From: Ensifer sp. IC4062 | Lineage (GTDB): Bacteria; Pseudomonadota; Alphaproteobacteria; Rhizobiales; Rhizobiaceae | Assembly (NCBI RefSeq): GCF_020193575.1 | Contig: NZ_JADYVD010000007.1 | Coordinates: 1-64,000 of the forward strand | Direction of reading: 5' to 3' | Length of the DNA stretch: 64,000 nt | Part shown: positions 53,218-61,592 of the stretch, piece by piece | Layout of the letters: each line of letters starts with the position of its first letter | Numbering within the stretch: the first letter of the stretch is position 1 | Notes under the pieces: generated by a model | Told to the model about the DNA's origin: nothing | Seen by the model: the letters and a program-made list of their open reading frames with translations, nothing else | Databases searched by the model: none | Program-made: the position numbers and the translations under genes

Positions 53218-54028
53218 TCAGTCGCGCGCTGCGCTGACGACGAGGGCCGGCAGCGGCAGGCGGACGATGCCATTGTCGGTAAACGGCTGAAATTTTTCTG
53301 CGAGTGCCTCTTCTATCCGCGCCCGCGCCCTCGGTTCCTGCCTGTCCAGCACCATCGTCGAGCGGACGAAGGCGTGGCGGAAGAAATCGGACAGCTCGGC
53401 GAGCGGGAAGTCGAGCGTTGCGGGGATGTCGCCGAAGGCGACGTCGACAAAACCGGCCACATGGAGTACCCGCATTGCTTCTTCCCGGTCGGCGAAGCGG
53501 AACAAGGGTGGGGCGGGCGGCAGGTCGACATCGAGTGTGCCGTGGGTGCTGACGACCTCCGGTAGGATGCGGAACAACGGCGAGACATCCGGGCCGCGCC
53601 AGACCGTAAAGGCGTAGCGGCCGCCGGGCTTTAGCACCCGCGCGGCCTCCGCTATCGCCCGGTCCGGGTCCGCCAGATGCAGGGTGCCGAAATTGTTGAT
53701 GACGCTGTCGAAGGCGGCGTCCTCGAAGATGAGCTTCGGCGTCGCCGACTTGGAAATTGACATTGCTGCCCTTGGCCTGTGCCGCCGCGATCATCTCTCC
53801 GGAAAAATCGACGCCGGTGACGATCGCGCCGCGCGCGGCGGCCGCCAGGCTTGCCTCTCCAGTGCCGCAACAGACATCGAGCGTCGACTGCCCGCGGCTG
53901 ATCCCGGCGGCATTGAGCAGAGCCGCTATGCCGTAGCGGCAAAACCGGCCCGAATAGCGATCATAGATCCGGGCGCGCTCGCTCCAGCCGCGATGTTCTA
54001 GCGTTTTGAAGGTCGGTTGTGTGACCAT
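53218..54028 (-). pseudogene. SAM-dependent methyltransferase, frameshifted
   Basis: The first frame (ATG 54028) reads STLDVCCGTGEASLAAAARG, the SAM-binding motif I, then VTGVDFSGEMIAAAQAKGSN. The second half is in a different frame: LIFEDAAFDSVINNFGTLHL and EAARVLKPGGRYAFTVW, ending at 53218. The switch lies at about 53731-53740 (one base). Together they form a standard class I methyltransferase of the UbiE/Methyltransf_11 group of about 270 residues. Substrate unknown. It precedes the broken winged-helix/TPR regulator on the same strand and may share its transcript. Confidence 0.72.
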
Positions 54029-54184
54029 GGATCGGCTCCCCCTCTGCAAAGGTCGATTATATCACGCTTTGGGTGGGCAGGAGCCGAGTGAAGATCGTGC
54101 CTGCCTTCTTCGCGCGATCGATGGGGCGAGCCCTCCCGATCCTTCCAGCAGGAACAAGCGCGCGCAAAGCTTTCTTCGTGTTAC

Positions 54185-54223
54185 GTCATGCTCGGGCTTG
54201 ACCAGGTCAAGCCCGAGCATGAC
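54185..54223. terminator. Perfect 19 bp inverted repeat
   Basis: GTCATGCTCGGGCTTGACC (54185-54203) and its exact complement (54205-54223) flank a single base. It lies in the 294 bp gap after the SDR gene on the minus strand. No T-run follows, so termination is possible but unproven; similar palindromes are dispersed in rhizobial genomes. Confidence 0.45.
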
Positions 54224-54322
54224 AGGGAACCGCGATGGTCCAGGGGCATTCTTCGAAACACGCTGTTTCACGCGCGTCGTTGTCCTAAAACCGCGGCGCG
54301 CTTTTGGGCGACATGCGGCCGC

Positions 54323-55075
54323 TTACTGAGCCTGCGACTGGGCGAGCCAGTCATCGAGGCGGATCGAGCCGAGGCGCGGGTTCTGGCCGGGGGTGAGCGA
54401 ATGATCGTCGATGACGGCGCCGAAGTAGCGGGCGTGGACGTCCGGCACGACCTTGCGCGAGTCCTTCGTTGCCCTGAGAAAGCGCCTGACCACTTCGTCG
54501 AGCGGGATCGCTTCCGGACCGGCGACTTCGACCGTGCCGTTGACCGGCGCTGCGAGCGTGACTTCGGCGAGCGCCGCCACCACGTCGTCGGACGCGATTG
54601 GCTGGAACAGCGCCGGCGAGACACGGGCCTCCTCGCCGTCGATGGTCGACTGGGCAATGCCGCCGACGAACTCGAAGAACTGCGTGGCACGCAGAATGGT
54701 ATAGGGAATTCCGGAGCCCTTGATGAGGTTTTCCTGGGCGACCTTCGCCCGGAAATAGCCGTTCTCCGGAAGCCGTTCGGTCCCGACGATCGACAGGGCA
54801 ACATGGTGGCGGACGCCGGCGGCAGCTTCCGCGGCCAGCAGGTTACGGCCGGACGTCTGGAAAAACTCGAGCACGGCCTGGTCCTCCCAGACCGGCGCGT
54901 TCGCCACGTCGACGACGATGTCGGCGCCGTCGAGCGCTTCCGCCAGCCCCTCCCGGGTGATGGTGTTGACGCCCGTGTTGGGGGAGGCGGCGAGCGCCTC
55001 ATGGCCGCGCTCCCTAAGGGCCTTCACAAGCTTGGATCCGATGAGGCCGGTGCCTCCGATGACGACGATCTTCAT
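54323..55075 (-). CDS. NAD(P)-binding SDR-family protein (atypical, NmrA-like)
   Basis: The 250-residue protein starts with the glycine motif KIVVIGGTGLIGSKLVKAL. It lacks the YxxxK catalytic pair in its usual place; instead there are GYFRAKVAQENLIKGSGIPY and TILRATQFFEFVGG, as in NmrA-like and atypical SDR proteins that sense redox state or act on quinones. GVRHHVALSIVGTERLPENG is a further hallmark. It is divergent from the intact winged-helix/TPR regulator at 55550, separated by 474 bp that hold family B and C repeats. Confidence 0.87.
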   Translation of the reverse strand: MKIVVIGGTGLIGSKLVKALRERGHEALAASPNTGVNTITREGLAEALDGADIVVDVANAPVWEDQAVLEFFQTSGRNLLAAEAAAGVRHHVALSIVGTERLPENGYFRAKVAQENLIKGSGIPYTILRATQFFEFVGGIAQSTIDGEEARVSPALFQPIASDDVVAALAEVTLAAPVNGTVEVAGPEAIPLDEVVRRFLRATKDSRKVVPDVHARYFGAVIDDHSLTPGQNPRLGSIRLDDWLAQSQAQ

Positions 55076-55242
55076 GGCTTCTCTCCTTTTCTCCCGACCA
55101 CAACCATTGCCGCCGATGTGAGTGGAGAATGCCTCGGCGCTCGAGGGAAGTCCTTGCGGCGGGCCTGAATTGAGCTTGAGGGAAGCTTGATTATTCGTCC
55201 AAGGCGGCTTGCGGGATGGCTCACCGCAGATGCTTTTTTCGC

Positions 55243-55363
55243 CCTCATTCCTGTGCTCGTCACAGGAATCCAGCAGCGCCGGGTCTGCGGCGCGGAAGAG
55301 TCTTTTCAGCCCAAGGACTTGGGCTGGCTAGATTCCTGTGACAAGCACAGGAATGAGGAGAAG
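55243..55363. repeat. Inverted pair of family B repeats
   Basis: A reverse copy (CCTCATTCCTGTGCTCGTCA, CAGGAATCCAGCAGCGCCGG) and a forward copy (CCAAGGACTTGGGCTGGCTA, GATTCCTGTGACAAGCACAG, GAATGAGG) face each other with about 20 bp between. The pair is part of an open frame upstream of the regulator but is not coding. Confidence 0.72.
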
Positions 55364-55450
55364 GAGGGAAATGCGCGTTACCGTCCCGCAAGGGCGAGGC
55401 AGAAGCTGGCTATCGTCGCTCGATGGACATCGGACGCTCTTGCCTTTGAA

Positions 55451-55493
55451 GCTGTGGACGGAAAACCGCTACACACTTTTCCTGGAATCGCCC
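55451..55493 (-). repeat. Repeat family C fragment
   Basis: GCTGTGGACGGAAAACCGCT and ACACACTTTTCCTGGAATCG. It lies about 60 bp upstream of the regulator start. Confidence 0.6.
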
Positions 55494-55549
55494 TAAGCAC
55501 GCCTTGCCGTGCTATCAAGGGACGGAAGCATTCGCCAGGGGATAACTAC

Positions 55550-57148
55550 GTGCCGTTCGTGTTTGGAGACTACGTGCTCGACCCGGAGCGCCGGGAGCTT
55601 ACGGTGCGTGCGGAAGTCGTGGCTGTCGGGCCTCAGGTCTTCGATCTGTTGCTGCATCTCGTCAGGAATCGCGACCGCGTCGTCAGCAAGGATGACCTGC
55701 TCGCTGCGGTGTGGGGCGGCCGCATCGTCTCGGAATCGACCATCACCAGCCACATCAACGCGGTTCGCAAGGCAATCGGTGACAGTGGTGAGGAGCAGCG
55801 CCTCATCCGCACCGTCCCCCGCAAGGGCTTCCGCTTCGTCGGCGAGATCAGCGTTGACGAGATCGGAGAAGCGCGGCAGCCCGGCGAGCCAGGGGTGGTC
55901 GAACACGGCTCCGGCACGCGGAAGGAGCCGGCCCCGACTGCGCTCGTTCTCCCGGACAAGCCTTCCATCGCCGTCCTGCCGTTCCTCAATCTTAGCAGCG
56001 ATCCGGAGCAGGAATATTTCGCCGACGGCGTGGTGGAGGACATCATCGCGGCCCTTTCGCGCATGCGCTGGCTGTTCGTCAGCGCGCGCAATTCGAGCTT
56101 CACCTACAAGGGGCGGCCGGTGGACGTGAAGGCAGTCGGCCGGGAGCTTGGCGTGCGCTATGTGCTGGAGGGCAGCCTGCGCAAGTCCGGCAACAAGGTG
56201 CGCATCACCGGGCAGCTCATCGACGCCACGACGGGGACGAATCTCTGGGCGGAGCGCTTCGAAGGCACGCTCGACGACATCTTCGAACTGCAGGACCAGA
56301 TTGCCGAAAGCGTCGTCGGCGCGATCGCGCCGCAGCTCGAACGGGCCGAGATCGAGCGCGCCAAGCGCAAGCCGACGGAAAGCCTCGACGCCTACGACTA
56401 TTACCTGCGCGGCACGGCCAAGCTGCACAGCGGGACCCGCGAAGCAATCGAGGCGGCACTGCCATTGTTCTACCGGGCGATCGAGCTCGACCCGGAATTT
56501 GCGTCGGCCTATGGCATGGCGGCCTGGTGCCACTTTTGGCGCAAGGTCAATGGCTGGATGGCCGATCGTGCCCGCGAGATCGCCGAGGGTGCGCGGTTGG
56601 CGCGCCTCGCGGTGGAACTCGGCCGCGACGATGCCGTGGCGCTGACGCGGGGAGGGCATGCGCTTGCCCATCTCGCCGGTGACCTCGACGGCGGCATCGC
56701 GCTTCTCGACAGGGCAAAGTTTCTCAATCCGAACCTCGCTCCGGCCTGGTTCCTCGGCGGCACGCTGCGTGCTCTGCGTGGCGAAACCGAAGCCGCGATC
56801 GAGCACCTGGCGCACGCCGTGCGGCTCAGTCCACTGGATCCGGAAATGTTCCGGATGCAAGTCGGGATGGCGCTGGCGCACTTCTTCGCGGGACGCTTCG
56901 ATCCCGCATCCACCTGGGCAGAAAAGGCGCTGGGGAACCTGCCCAGCTTGCTTCCCGCGGCCGTCGTGGTTGCGGCAAGCCACGCGCTTGCCGGCCGCAG
57001 CGACGAAGCACGTCAGGCAATGCAGCGGCTGCGCGCACTCGACCCGTCTCTCAGCGTCTCCAATCTCAGCGACTGGATGCCGATCCATCGCCCGGAGGGC
57101 CTTGCGCGGCTCGCCGATGGGCTGCGGTTGGCCGGACTGCCCGAGTAA
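55550..57148 (+). CDS. Winged-helix/TPR transcriptional regulator (CadC-like)
   Basis: The 532-residue protein has an N-terminal OmpR/CadC-type winged helix (FVFGDYVLDPERRELTVRAE, SESTITSHINAVRKAIGDSG, VPRKGFRFVGE), a middle domain beginning PSIAVLPFLNLSSDPEQEYF, and C-terminal TPR repeats. No membrane helix is evident, so it is cytoplasmic. The start is GTG 55550, supported by AGGGGA and by homology; a longer frame from 55187 runs through repeats and is not real. It is divergent from the SDR gene and paralogous to the broken regulator at 51631-53168. Confidence 0.85.
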   Translation: MPFVFGDYVLDPERRELTVRAEVVAVGPQVFDLLLHLVRNRDRVVSKDDLLAAVWGGRIVSESTITSHINAVRKAIGDSGEEQRLIRTVPRKGFRFVGEISVDEIGEARQPGEPGVVEHGSGTRKEPAPTALVLPDKPSIAVLPFLNLSSDPEQEYFADGVVEDIIAALSRMRWLFVSARNSSFTYKGRPVDVKAVGRELGVRYVLEGSLRKSGNKVRITGQLIDATTGTNLWAERFEGTLDDIFELQDQIAESVVGAIAPQLERAEIERAKRKPTESLDAYDYYLRGTAKLHSGTREAIEAALPLFYRAIELDPEFASAYGMAAWCHFWRKVNGWMADRAREIAEGARLARLAVELGRDDAVALTRGGHALAHLAGDLDGGIALLDRAKFLNPNLAPAWFLGGTLRALRGETEAAIEHLAHAVRLSPLDPEMFRMQVGMALAHFFAGRFDPASTWAEKALGNLPSLLPAAVVVAASHALAGRSDEARQAMQRLRALDPSLSVSNLSDWMPIHRPEGLARLADGLRLAGLPE

Positions 57149-57379
57149 CGGCGCCGCACCGGGTGACCGCGTAGATTACGGTTGCAGCGCCGCAGCTCTT
57201 ATCAGAAGCGCATTGGAGCGAACTCAATTGGCCTTCGGAGAAGCGCCGGGAGCGGTGGAAACGGGGCCGACACGTTGGTCGGCGGCCGCGGCGGCATTCT
57301 CTGAAACTGGTGGCGGTACCGGGGCGCCACAGTGCGCGACAGCGCTTGTTGCTCGCGGTGCGGCAGCTTCCCCTTCGCT

Positions 57380-57514
57380 CCGCATTCCCGTGTTTGTCAC
57401 AGGAATCCGACCACGTCGCGTCCGCGCCGTGAATTATCCCGTCTCGCAGCAACACCGACGCTGCCGCCCAAGGACTTGGGCGTTACATTCCTGTGACAAC
57501 GACAGGAATGAGGC
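57380..57514. repeat. Inverted pair of family B repeats
   Basis: A reverse copy (CGCATTCCCGTGTTTGTCAC, AGGAATCCGACCACGTCGCG) and a forward copy (CCCAAGGACTTGGGCGTTAC, ATTCCTGTGACAACGACAGG, AATGAGG). Between them lie about 60 bp. They are the main content of the gap 57149-57562. Confidence 0.68.
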
Positions 57515-57562
57515 CGGGACGAGAAGCCTTGCCGCAGCGTAACAGACAAGGCGCAGTACGCT

Positions 57563-57662
57563 GGCGTGCACTCTGATCATACGTGCGAAGAACACTGCAG
57601 CACTTTGAGTTGCTGCATGTTTTTAATCTTGGATCGGCTAGGATTTAAGGAAACATGCAGGA
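57563..57662 (-). repeat. Repeat family A, worn reverse copy
   Basis: GCAGCACTTTGAGTTGCTGC, then GATCGGCTAGGATTTAAGGA and AACATGCAG. The terminal hairpin is decayed. It abuts the start region of the YkvA gene. Confidence 0.65.
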
Positions 57663-57668
57663 GCGAAG

Positions 57669-58049
57669 ATGCAGTGGCTGGACCGGGCAACGAAATGGGC
57701 GAAGGGCGTCAAGCGGGACGTCGTCGTCCTTTGGCTGGCGGCGCGCGACCGGCGCGTTCCCTGGTATGCGAAGCTTGCCGCCGGTGCGGTCGCGGCCTAT
57801 GCCCTGTCGCCGATCGATCTGATACCCGACTTCGTTCCGGTCCTCGGATATCTCGATGACCTCGTCATCGTCCCGATCGGCATCATCGCCGTGATCAAGC
57901 TGATTCCAACGAATGTTCTGACGGACTTGCGCATCGAAGCGACGAAGCGCACCGAGCGTCCCGTTAGTCGGGGCGGGCTGATCGCGATCATCTCGACATG
58001 GGTTCTGCTCGCGGCTCTCATCGTCTTGATGGTGGCTGGCGGATTCTGA
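57669..58049 (+). CDS. YkvA (DUF1232) family membrane protein
   Basis: The 126-residue protein has the DUF1232 hallmark AYALSPIDLIPDFVPVLGYL followed by DDLVIVPIGIIAVIKLIP. A second membrane helix (GLIAIISTWVLLAALIVLMV) closes the protein. The function of the family is unknown. ATG 57669 directly follows a family A repeat, which may supply leader sequence. Its stop codon abuts, base to base, the stop of the convergent DUF1194 gene. Confidence 0.87.
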   Translation: MQWLDRATKWAKGVKRDVVVLWLAARDRRVPWYAKLAAGAVAAYALSPIDLIPDFVPVLGYLDDLVIVPIGIIAVIKLIPTNVLTDLRIEATKRTERPVSRGGLIAIISTWVLLAALIVLMVAGGF

Positions 58050-58859
58050 CTATCGGTTCAATTCCGGAAACACCCGTTCGATAAAGTTTGGGTTAAGCTT
58101 CTCGCCGATCAGGCAATCAACCGGGGGCGTTGCAGCGGCTGGTCGGACCGCCCATGGAGGCGGGCGGCCGCTTACCTCGAGGAGTAGCTTCTGGCGAACG
58201 GCGGTCGCAAAGTCTTCCGCCTCGTGCACCGGAATCATGAAGGAGCCGGGACCGCCGATGACGCATTCCGAATAATATTGATCGATCGGAACGCCCGAAG
58301 TGGAGGGCCGTATGACGATCGCCAATCCGTTGATGACGATCCCGCGCTCCAGGGCGGCAGCACGCGCAGGCCCGACCAGCGGTCCGGTGTTGTTGTGGCC
58401 GTCGCCAGAAAGGTCAAGGACACGGCGCGCCCCTGAGTAGGCGTTCGACTCGATCAGGTCGGTCGCGAACAGGATCGCGTTGGAGATGGATGTGCCGCGC
58501 CGCGTGCCGACCGGGCGGGCTTCGAGCCGGGCGGCGAAGGCCTCGACGTCCTCGGCGTTGTCGATGAGCTGCCAGGCCAGCACCGATACTTCGTTCACCA
58601 GCCCCGCCCATTCAAAATAGCTGATGGCAATGCGCCCCAGGTAGCCGCCTTTGATGGCGTTGATGAACTCCGGGTCTCTCAATGCCTCCAGGTATCCAAG
58701 GCGCTGCACACGCGCCTCCTCCATGTCCATCGAGCCAGACATGTCGACCGCCAGCACCAGTTCCAGGTCGACATCCGAAGGCGCCGCATCCGGAGGTGCG
58801 GCGGCCGCCTGCATCGCGATACCGGTGAGAAACAGGATCAACGCCAACACGCGCAACAT
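58050..58859 (-). CDS. DUF1194 (von Willebrand A-like) exported protein
   Basis: The 269-residue protein has a signal peptide (LRVLALILFLTGIAMQAAAA), the MIDAS motif DMSGS in LVLAVDMSGSMDMEEARVQR, then SISNAILFATDLI, LDLSGDGHNNTG and the DUF1194 block YYSECVIGGPGSFMIPV. It is paralogous to the protein at 24802-25593 with the same domain order. Both should be exported and may bind partner proteins through a metal. The gene ends exactly where the YkvA gene ends on the other strand. Confidence 0.87.
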   Translation of the reverse strand: MLRVLALILFLTGIAMQAAAAPPDAAPSDVDLELVLAVDMSGSMDMEEARVQRLGYLEALRDPEFINAIKGGYLGRIAISYFEWAGLVNEVSVLAWQLIDNAEDVEAFAARLEARPVGTRRGTSISNAILFATDLIESNAYSGARRVLDLSGDGHNNTGPLVGPARAAALERGIVINGLAIVIRPSTSGVPIDQYYSECVIGGPGSFMIPVHEAEDFATAVRQKLLLEVSGRPPPWAVRPAAATPPVDCLIGEKLNPNFIERVFPELNR

Positions 58860-59007
58860 CGCATCAGCCCCCCCTCGTCATGTTTTTGCAAAGGGTACCA
58901 CAGGATCACCGGGTCGCGTTAGCCACCGCAAGGACGGAACCACAGGCGATGCCAATCGAGGAGGCGACGACCATCCCACTCAGCGGCCGAAGCTATCGCG
59001 CTGTCGC

Positions 59008-59036
59008 CTACAGCGCCGCGCGATCATCAGACGCGC
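59008..59036 (-). repeat. Terminal hairpin of repeat family A after the hydrolase-OsmC gene
   Basis: CTACAGCGCCGCGCGATCAT and CAGACGCGC: only the GC-rich hairpin end of family A is present. It begins directly after the stop codon and may act as a transcription terminator for the minus-strand gene. Confidence 0.5.
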
Positions 59037-60266
59037 TTATGTTTTCACGACGGTCTTTATCTTCGCTACGGCCTCGAGCGTGCGATGGACCGGGCATTTG
59101 CCCGCAATTTCGACGATCTTGCCGCGGAGCTCTTCCGAGACATCTCCATTGATGGTGATGACGCGCTCGAAATGGTCGATCCTAGCGCTGCCGCTGCGCT
59201 CCGACTCGGTGCATTCCTCGCAGTCCTTGGCGTGGATCTTGGCATGCGAGACGTCGACGCCGATGCGCCCGAGCTGGAGCCCCTTGTGCTCGGCATAGAG
59301 GCGCAGCGTCATGGCGGTGCAGGCGCCAAGCCCGATCGACAGGAAATCGTAAGGCGAGGGGCCGGAGTCGAGACCGCCCACGGTTTCGGGTTCGTCGGCA
59401 AAAAGCCGATGGCCGCCGGCCTGAACCGCGTTCTGGAACTTGCCTTCGCCCGTCTCCATCACGCGGACATGTTCGATCGGCTCGGCGCCCTGCGGCGTGT
59501 CGGGCGCGAGATAGCGCGTCAGCCATCCCGAAATGATCCGACCGGCGAAGGCTGCGTCCTCAGGGTCGGCGAGCAGGTGGTCGGCCTTGTCCAGCGAAAC
59601 GAAACTCTTCGGATGTTTGGCCGCGAGGAAGATTTCGGTGGCGTTCTCGATTCCGACCGTCTGGTCCAGCGGCGCGTGAAGGACGAGGAGCGGTTTTTTC
59701 AGCCTGACAACAGCATCCTTGATGCGGTGCGCACGCGTGTCCTCGACAAATTGCTTTTTGATAAGGAACGTGCGCCCGGCGAGATCGACGTCGGCCTCAC
59801 CGTTCTTCTCGATCTCCTCGAGGCTCGTTCCGAAGTTCTTCAATACATGGCCGACATCGGCCGGCGCGCCGATGGTGGCCACGGCGCGCACTTCGGGAAT
59901 GTCGCCGGCGACGGCGAGGACCGCTGCACCGCCAAGCGAGTGGCCGATCAGCAAGGACGGTGCCTCATAGTGTTGGCGGAGATAGTCGGCGGCCGAGACC
60001 AGGTCGGCGACATTTGAGGAGAAGTTTGTCGAGGCGAATTCGCCCTCGCTCGATCCTAGTCCCGTGAAATCGAAGCGCAGGACGGCGATGCCTTCGCGCG
60101 CAAGCTCGGCTGCAACGCGGCGCGCCGACGCGAGGTCCTTGGAACAGGTGAAGCAATGGGCAAAAATCGCGTAGCCGCGCAATGGCCCATTGGGCAGATC
60201 GAGGCGGGCGGCAAGGATTGCGCCGGAATGACCGGGAAATTGGAGCCGTTGTGTGTTGAAGGCCAT
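59037..60266 (-). CDS. Alpha/beta hydrolase fused to an OsmC domain
   Basis: The 409-residue protein combines two domains. The first, to about residue 255, is an alpha/beta hydrolase with nucleophile elbow LLIGHSLGGAAVLAVAG, an FAHCFTCSKDLASARRVAAE oxyanion region and a C-terminal His in DKADHLLADPEDA. The second is OsmC-like, with LSIGLGACTAMTLRLYAEHK and a second cysteine in IAGKCPVHRTLEAVAKI. Such fusions are common in proteobacteria; they may cleave an acylated or peroxidised substrate, but the reaction is unproven. It appears to be monocistronic; the 239 bp upstream of its start hold no gene. Confidence 0.9.
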   Translation of the reverse strand: MAFNTQRLQFPGHSGAILAARLDLPNGPLRGYAIFAHCFTCSKDLASARRVAAELAREGIAVLRFDFTGLGSSEGEFASTNFSSNVADLVSAADYLRQHYEAPSLLIGHSLGGAAVLAVAGDIPEVRAVATIGAPADVGHVLKNFGTSLEEIEKNGEADVDLAGRTFLIKKQFVEDTRAHRIKDAVVRLKKPLLVLHAPLDQTVGIENATEIFLAAKHPKSFVSLDKADHLLADPEDAAFAGRIISGWLTRYLAPDTPQGAEPIEHVRVMETGEGKFQNAVQAGGHRLFADEPETVGGLDSGPSPYDFLSIGLGACTAMTLRLYAEHKGLQLGRIGVDVSHAKIHAKDCEECTESERSGSARIDHFERVITINGDVSEELRGKIVEIAGKCPVHRTLEAVAKIKTVVKT

Positions 60267-60505
60267 GGTGCGCTCCTTTGCTCTAAGGAAATGCTCATTC
60301 TACATCTGCAACGGCAAGTGACTACCTACGCTCAGGACTCATTGATCCGGGCCGGAAGATGAGCGCTGCAGCGATGTAGATTGCCAGGATAGGCGTCGCC
60401 AGTTCCTTGCAGATCGTGCCAAAAGTCTGGGGTAGGACTGGACGGCGTCTCAGCTCCCCCGGCTTCGGCTAGGAAAATAAGTTGATAGCTAACGTAGCGG
60501 CTCTG

Positions 60506-61474
60506 TCATGTATCGAACGGCGATCTACCCCCCGGAGCGTCTCTGCAAATTTCGGCCTCGTGAGCCTTTCCCCAGTCGGTGCATTCGCAGAGGAACACAT
60601 AATGTCCCGCTCCCGGGTCGAGCAGGGTGAAAGTGCTGTTGGGCAGATTTTGATGCACCCATTCGGCACAAAGGTCTGACGGTGCCTCCAAGTCCTTGCC
60701 GACGGCCGCTATCGAGACCGGTACATCGATTTTCATCAAACTGTCGATCGTTAAGCCACGCACGGTGGGCGCAGGGGCGCATAAAAGGCCTCCTTTAATT
60801 CTGGTGTCCATGTAAGAAGCCGACTGCCGATCCCAAGATGCCCGGAAAACCGGGTTCGATTCCAGTAACGTTGGGATCAGTTCTCCAAGATTCGGGAATT
60901 CGCGTGGTCCGTTACCCCAGGGCTTATCGCTCGCCCAATTTACAAAGAGCGGCATCTCTGTGATAGCACCGAGTAACGATAAGACTGTATAACCGCCAAG
61001 GGAGAAACCGGCCGCGTATACGCGGCCGAGATCAATCCTCCGAGCAAACGGACCGGTGGCGTGATGATCCAGCAGAACTGTCAGATCGCGTGCCCGCTCC
61101 CACCAGCATAAGAAACCCTCGGCTCTGTAGGCTTCTGTTGCCGTATTGCCGTGATGATCGACGCCGATAACGAAAAAGCCGTTTCGCGCCAAACGTTGGG
61201 CTAGCCAAGCAAGCCCGGCGGCAGTTCCTCCCGTGCCATGCGATAACACGACTACAGGATAAGCCTCCTGCCGGATTGCTAGCGGTGCTTCTTTTGCGAT
61301 CTCGCCTGCCACAAACGATCGAGCACCCGCATCGATGGGGTGGGTTTCATTTCATTCGTTGTTCTTGTCCGTCGGATACCATGCCGACCATGCGATTGGT
61401 CGGGCACCATCACCTGCCCAATTTAAACGGCTTCGGTCTTTTATGTTGCCCGCAGTGAAGCCAACGCTGAACAT
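60506..61474 (-). pseudogene. Alpha/beta hydrolase with premature stop codon
   Basis: The intact-looking part (GTG 61312 to stop) has YPVVVLSHGTGGTAAGLAWL, the oxyanion region, nucleophile elbow VYAAGFSLGGYTVLSLLGA and HYVFLCECT near the end, as in platelet-activating-factor hydrolase-like dienelactone hydrolases. The expected N-terminus lies upstream in the same frame: MFSVGFTAGNIKDRS from ATG 61474, then RPIAWSAWYPTDKNNE, a TGA at 61352-61354, and NETHPIDAGARSF. The frame is otherwise continuous, so one nonsense change broke the gene. Internal initiation at GTG 61312 would lack strands of the core. Confidence 0.7.
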
Positions 61475-61592
61475 AAGAAAATCCATCTCAATGTCTTGCA
61501 GAACAGGGCGTTGCTGGCCCGGCGTTGCCGCCGGGCCAGTCGGAGCTCACTCGGACACAACGATAATCTCCGCGGCCGGAGAGAGGCGGCCG

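Noticed and set aside
55187..55549. N-terminal extension of the winged-helix/TPR regulator
   Set aside because: The extension crosses a family B inverted pair and a family C repeat. GTG 55550 has a ribosome site and is where family similarity begins.
55493..57088. Long minus-strand frame opposite the regulator
   Set aside because: Shadow frame; no motif, and the plus strand encodes a full winged-helix/TPR protein.
61352..61354. Selenocysteine or programmed readthrough at TGA
   Set aside because: No cysteine or catalytic residue is expected at that position in the hydrolase fold and no SECIS-like hairpin follows; a nonsense mutation is simpler.
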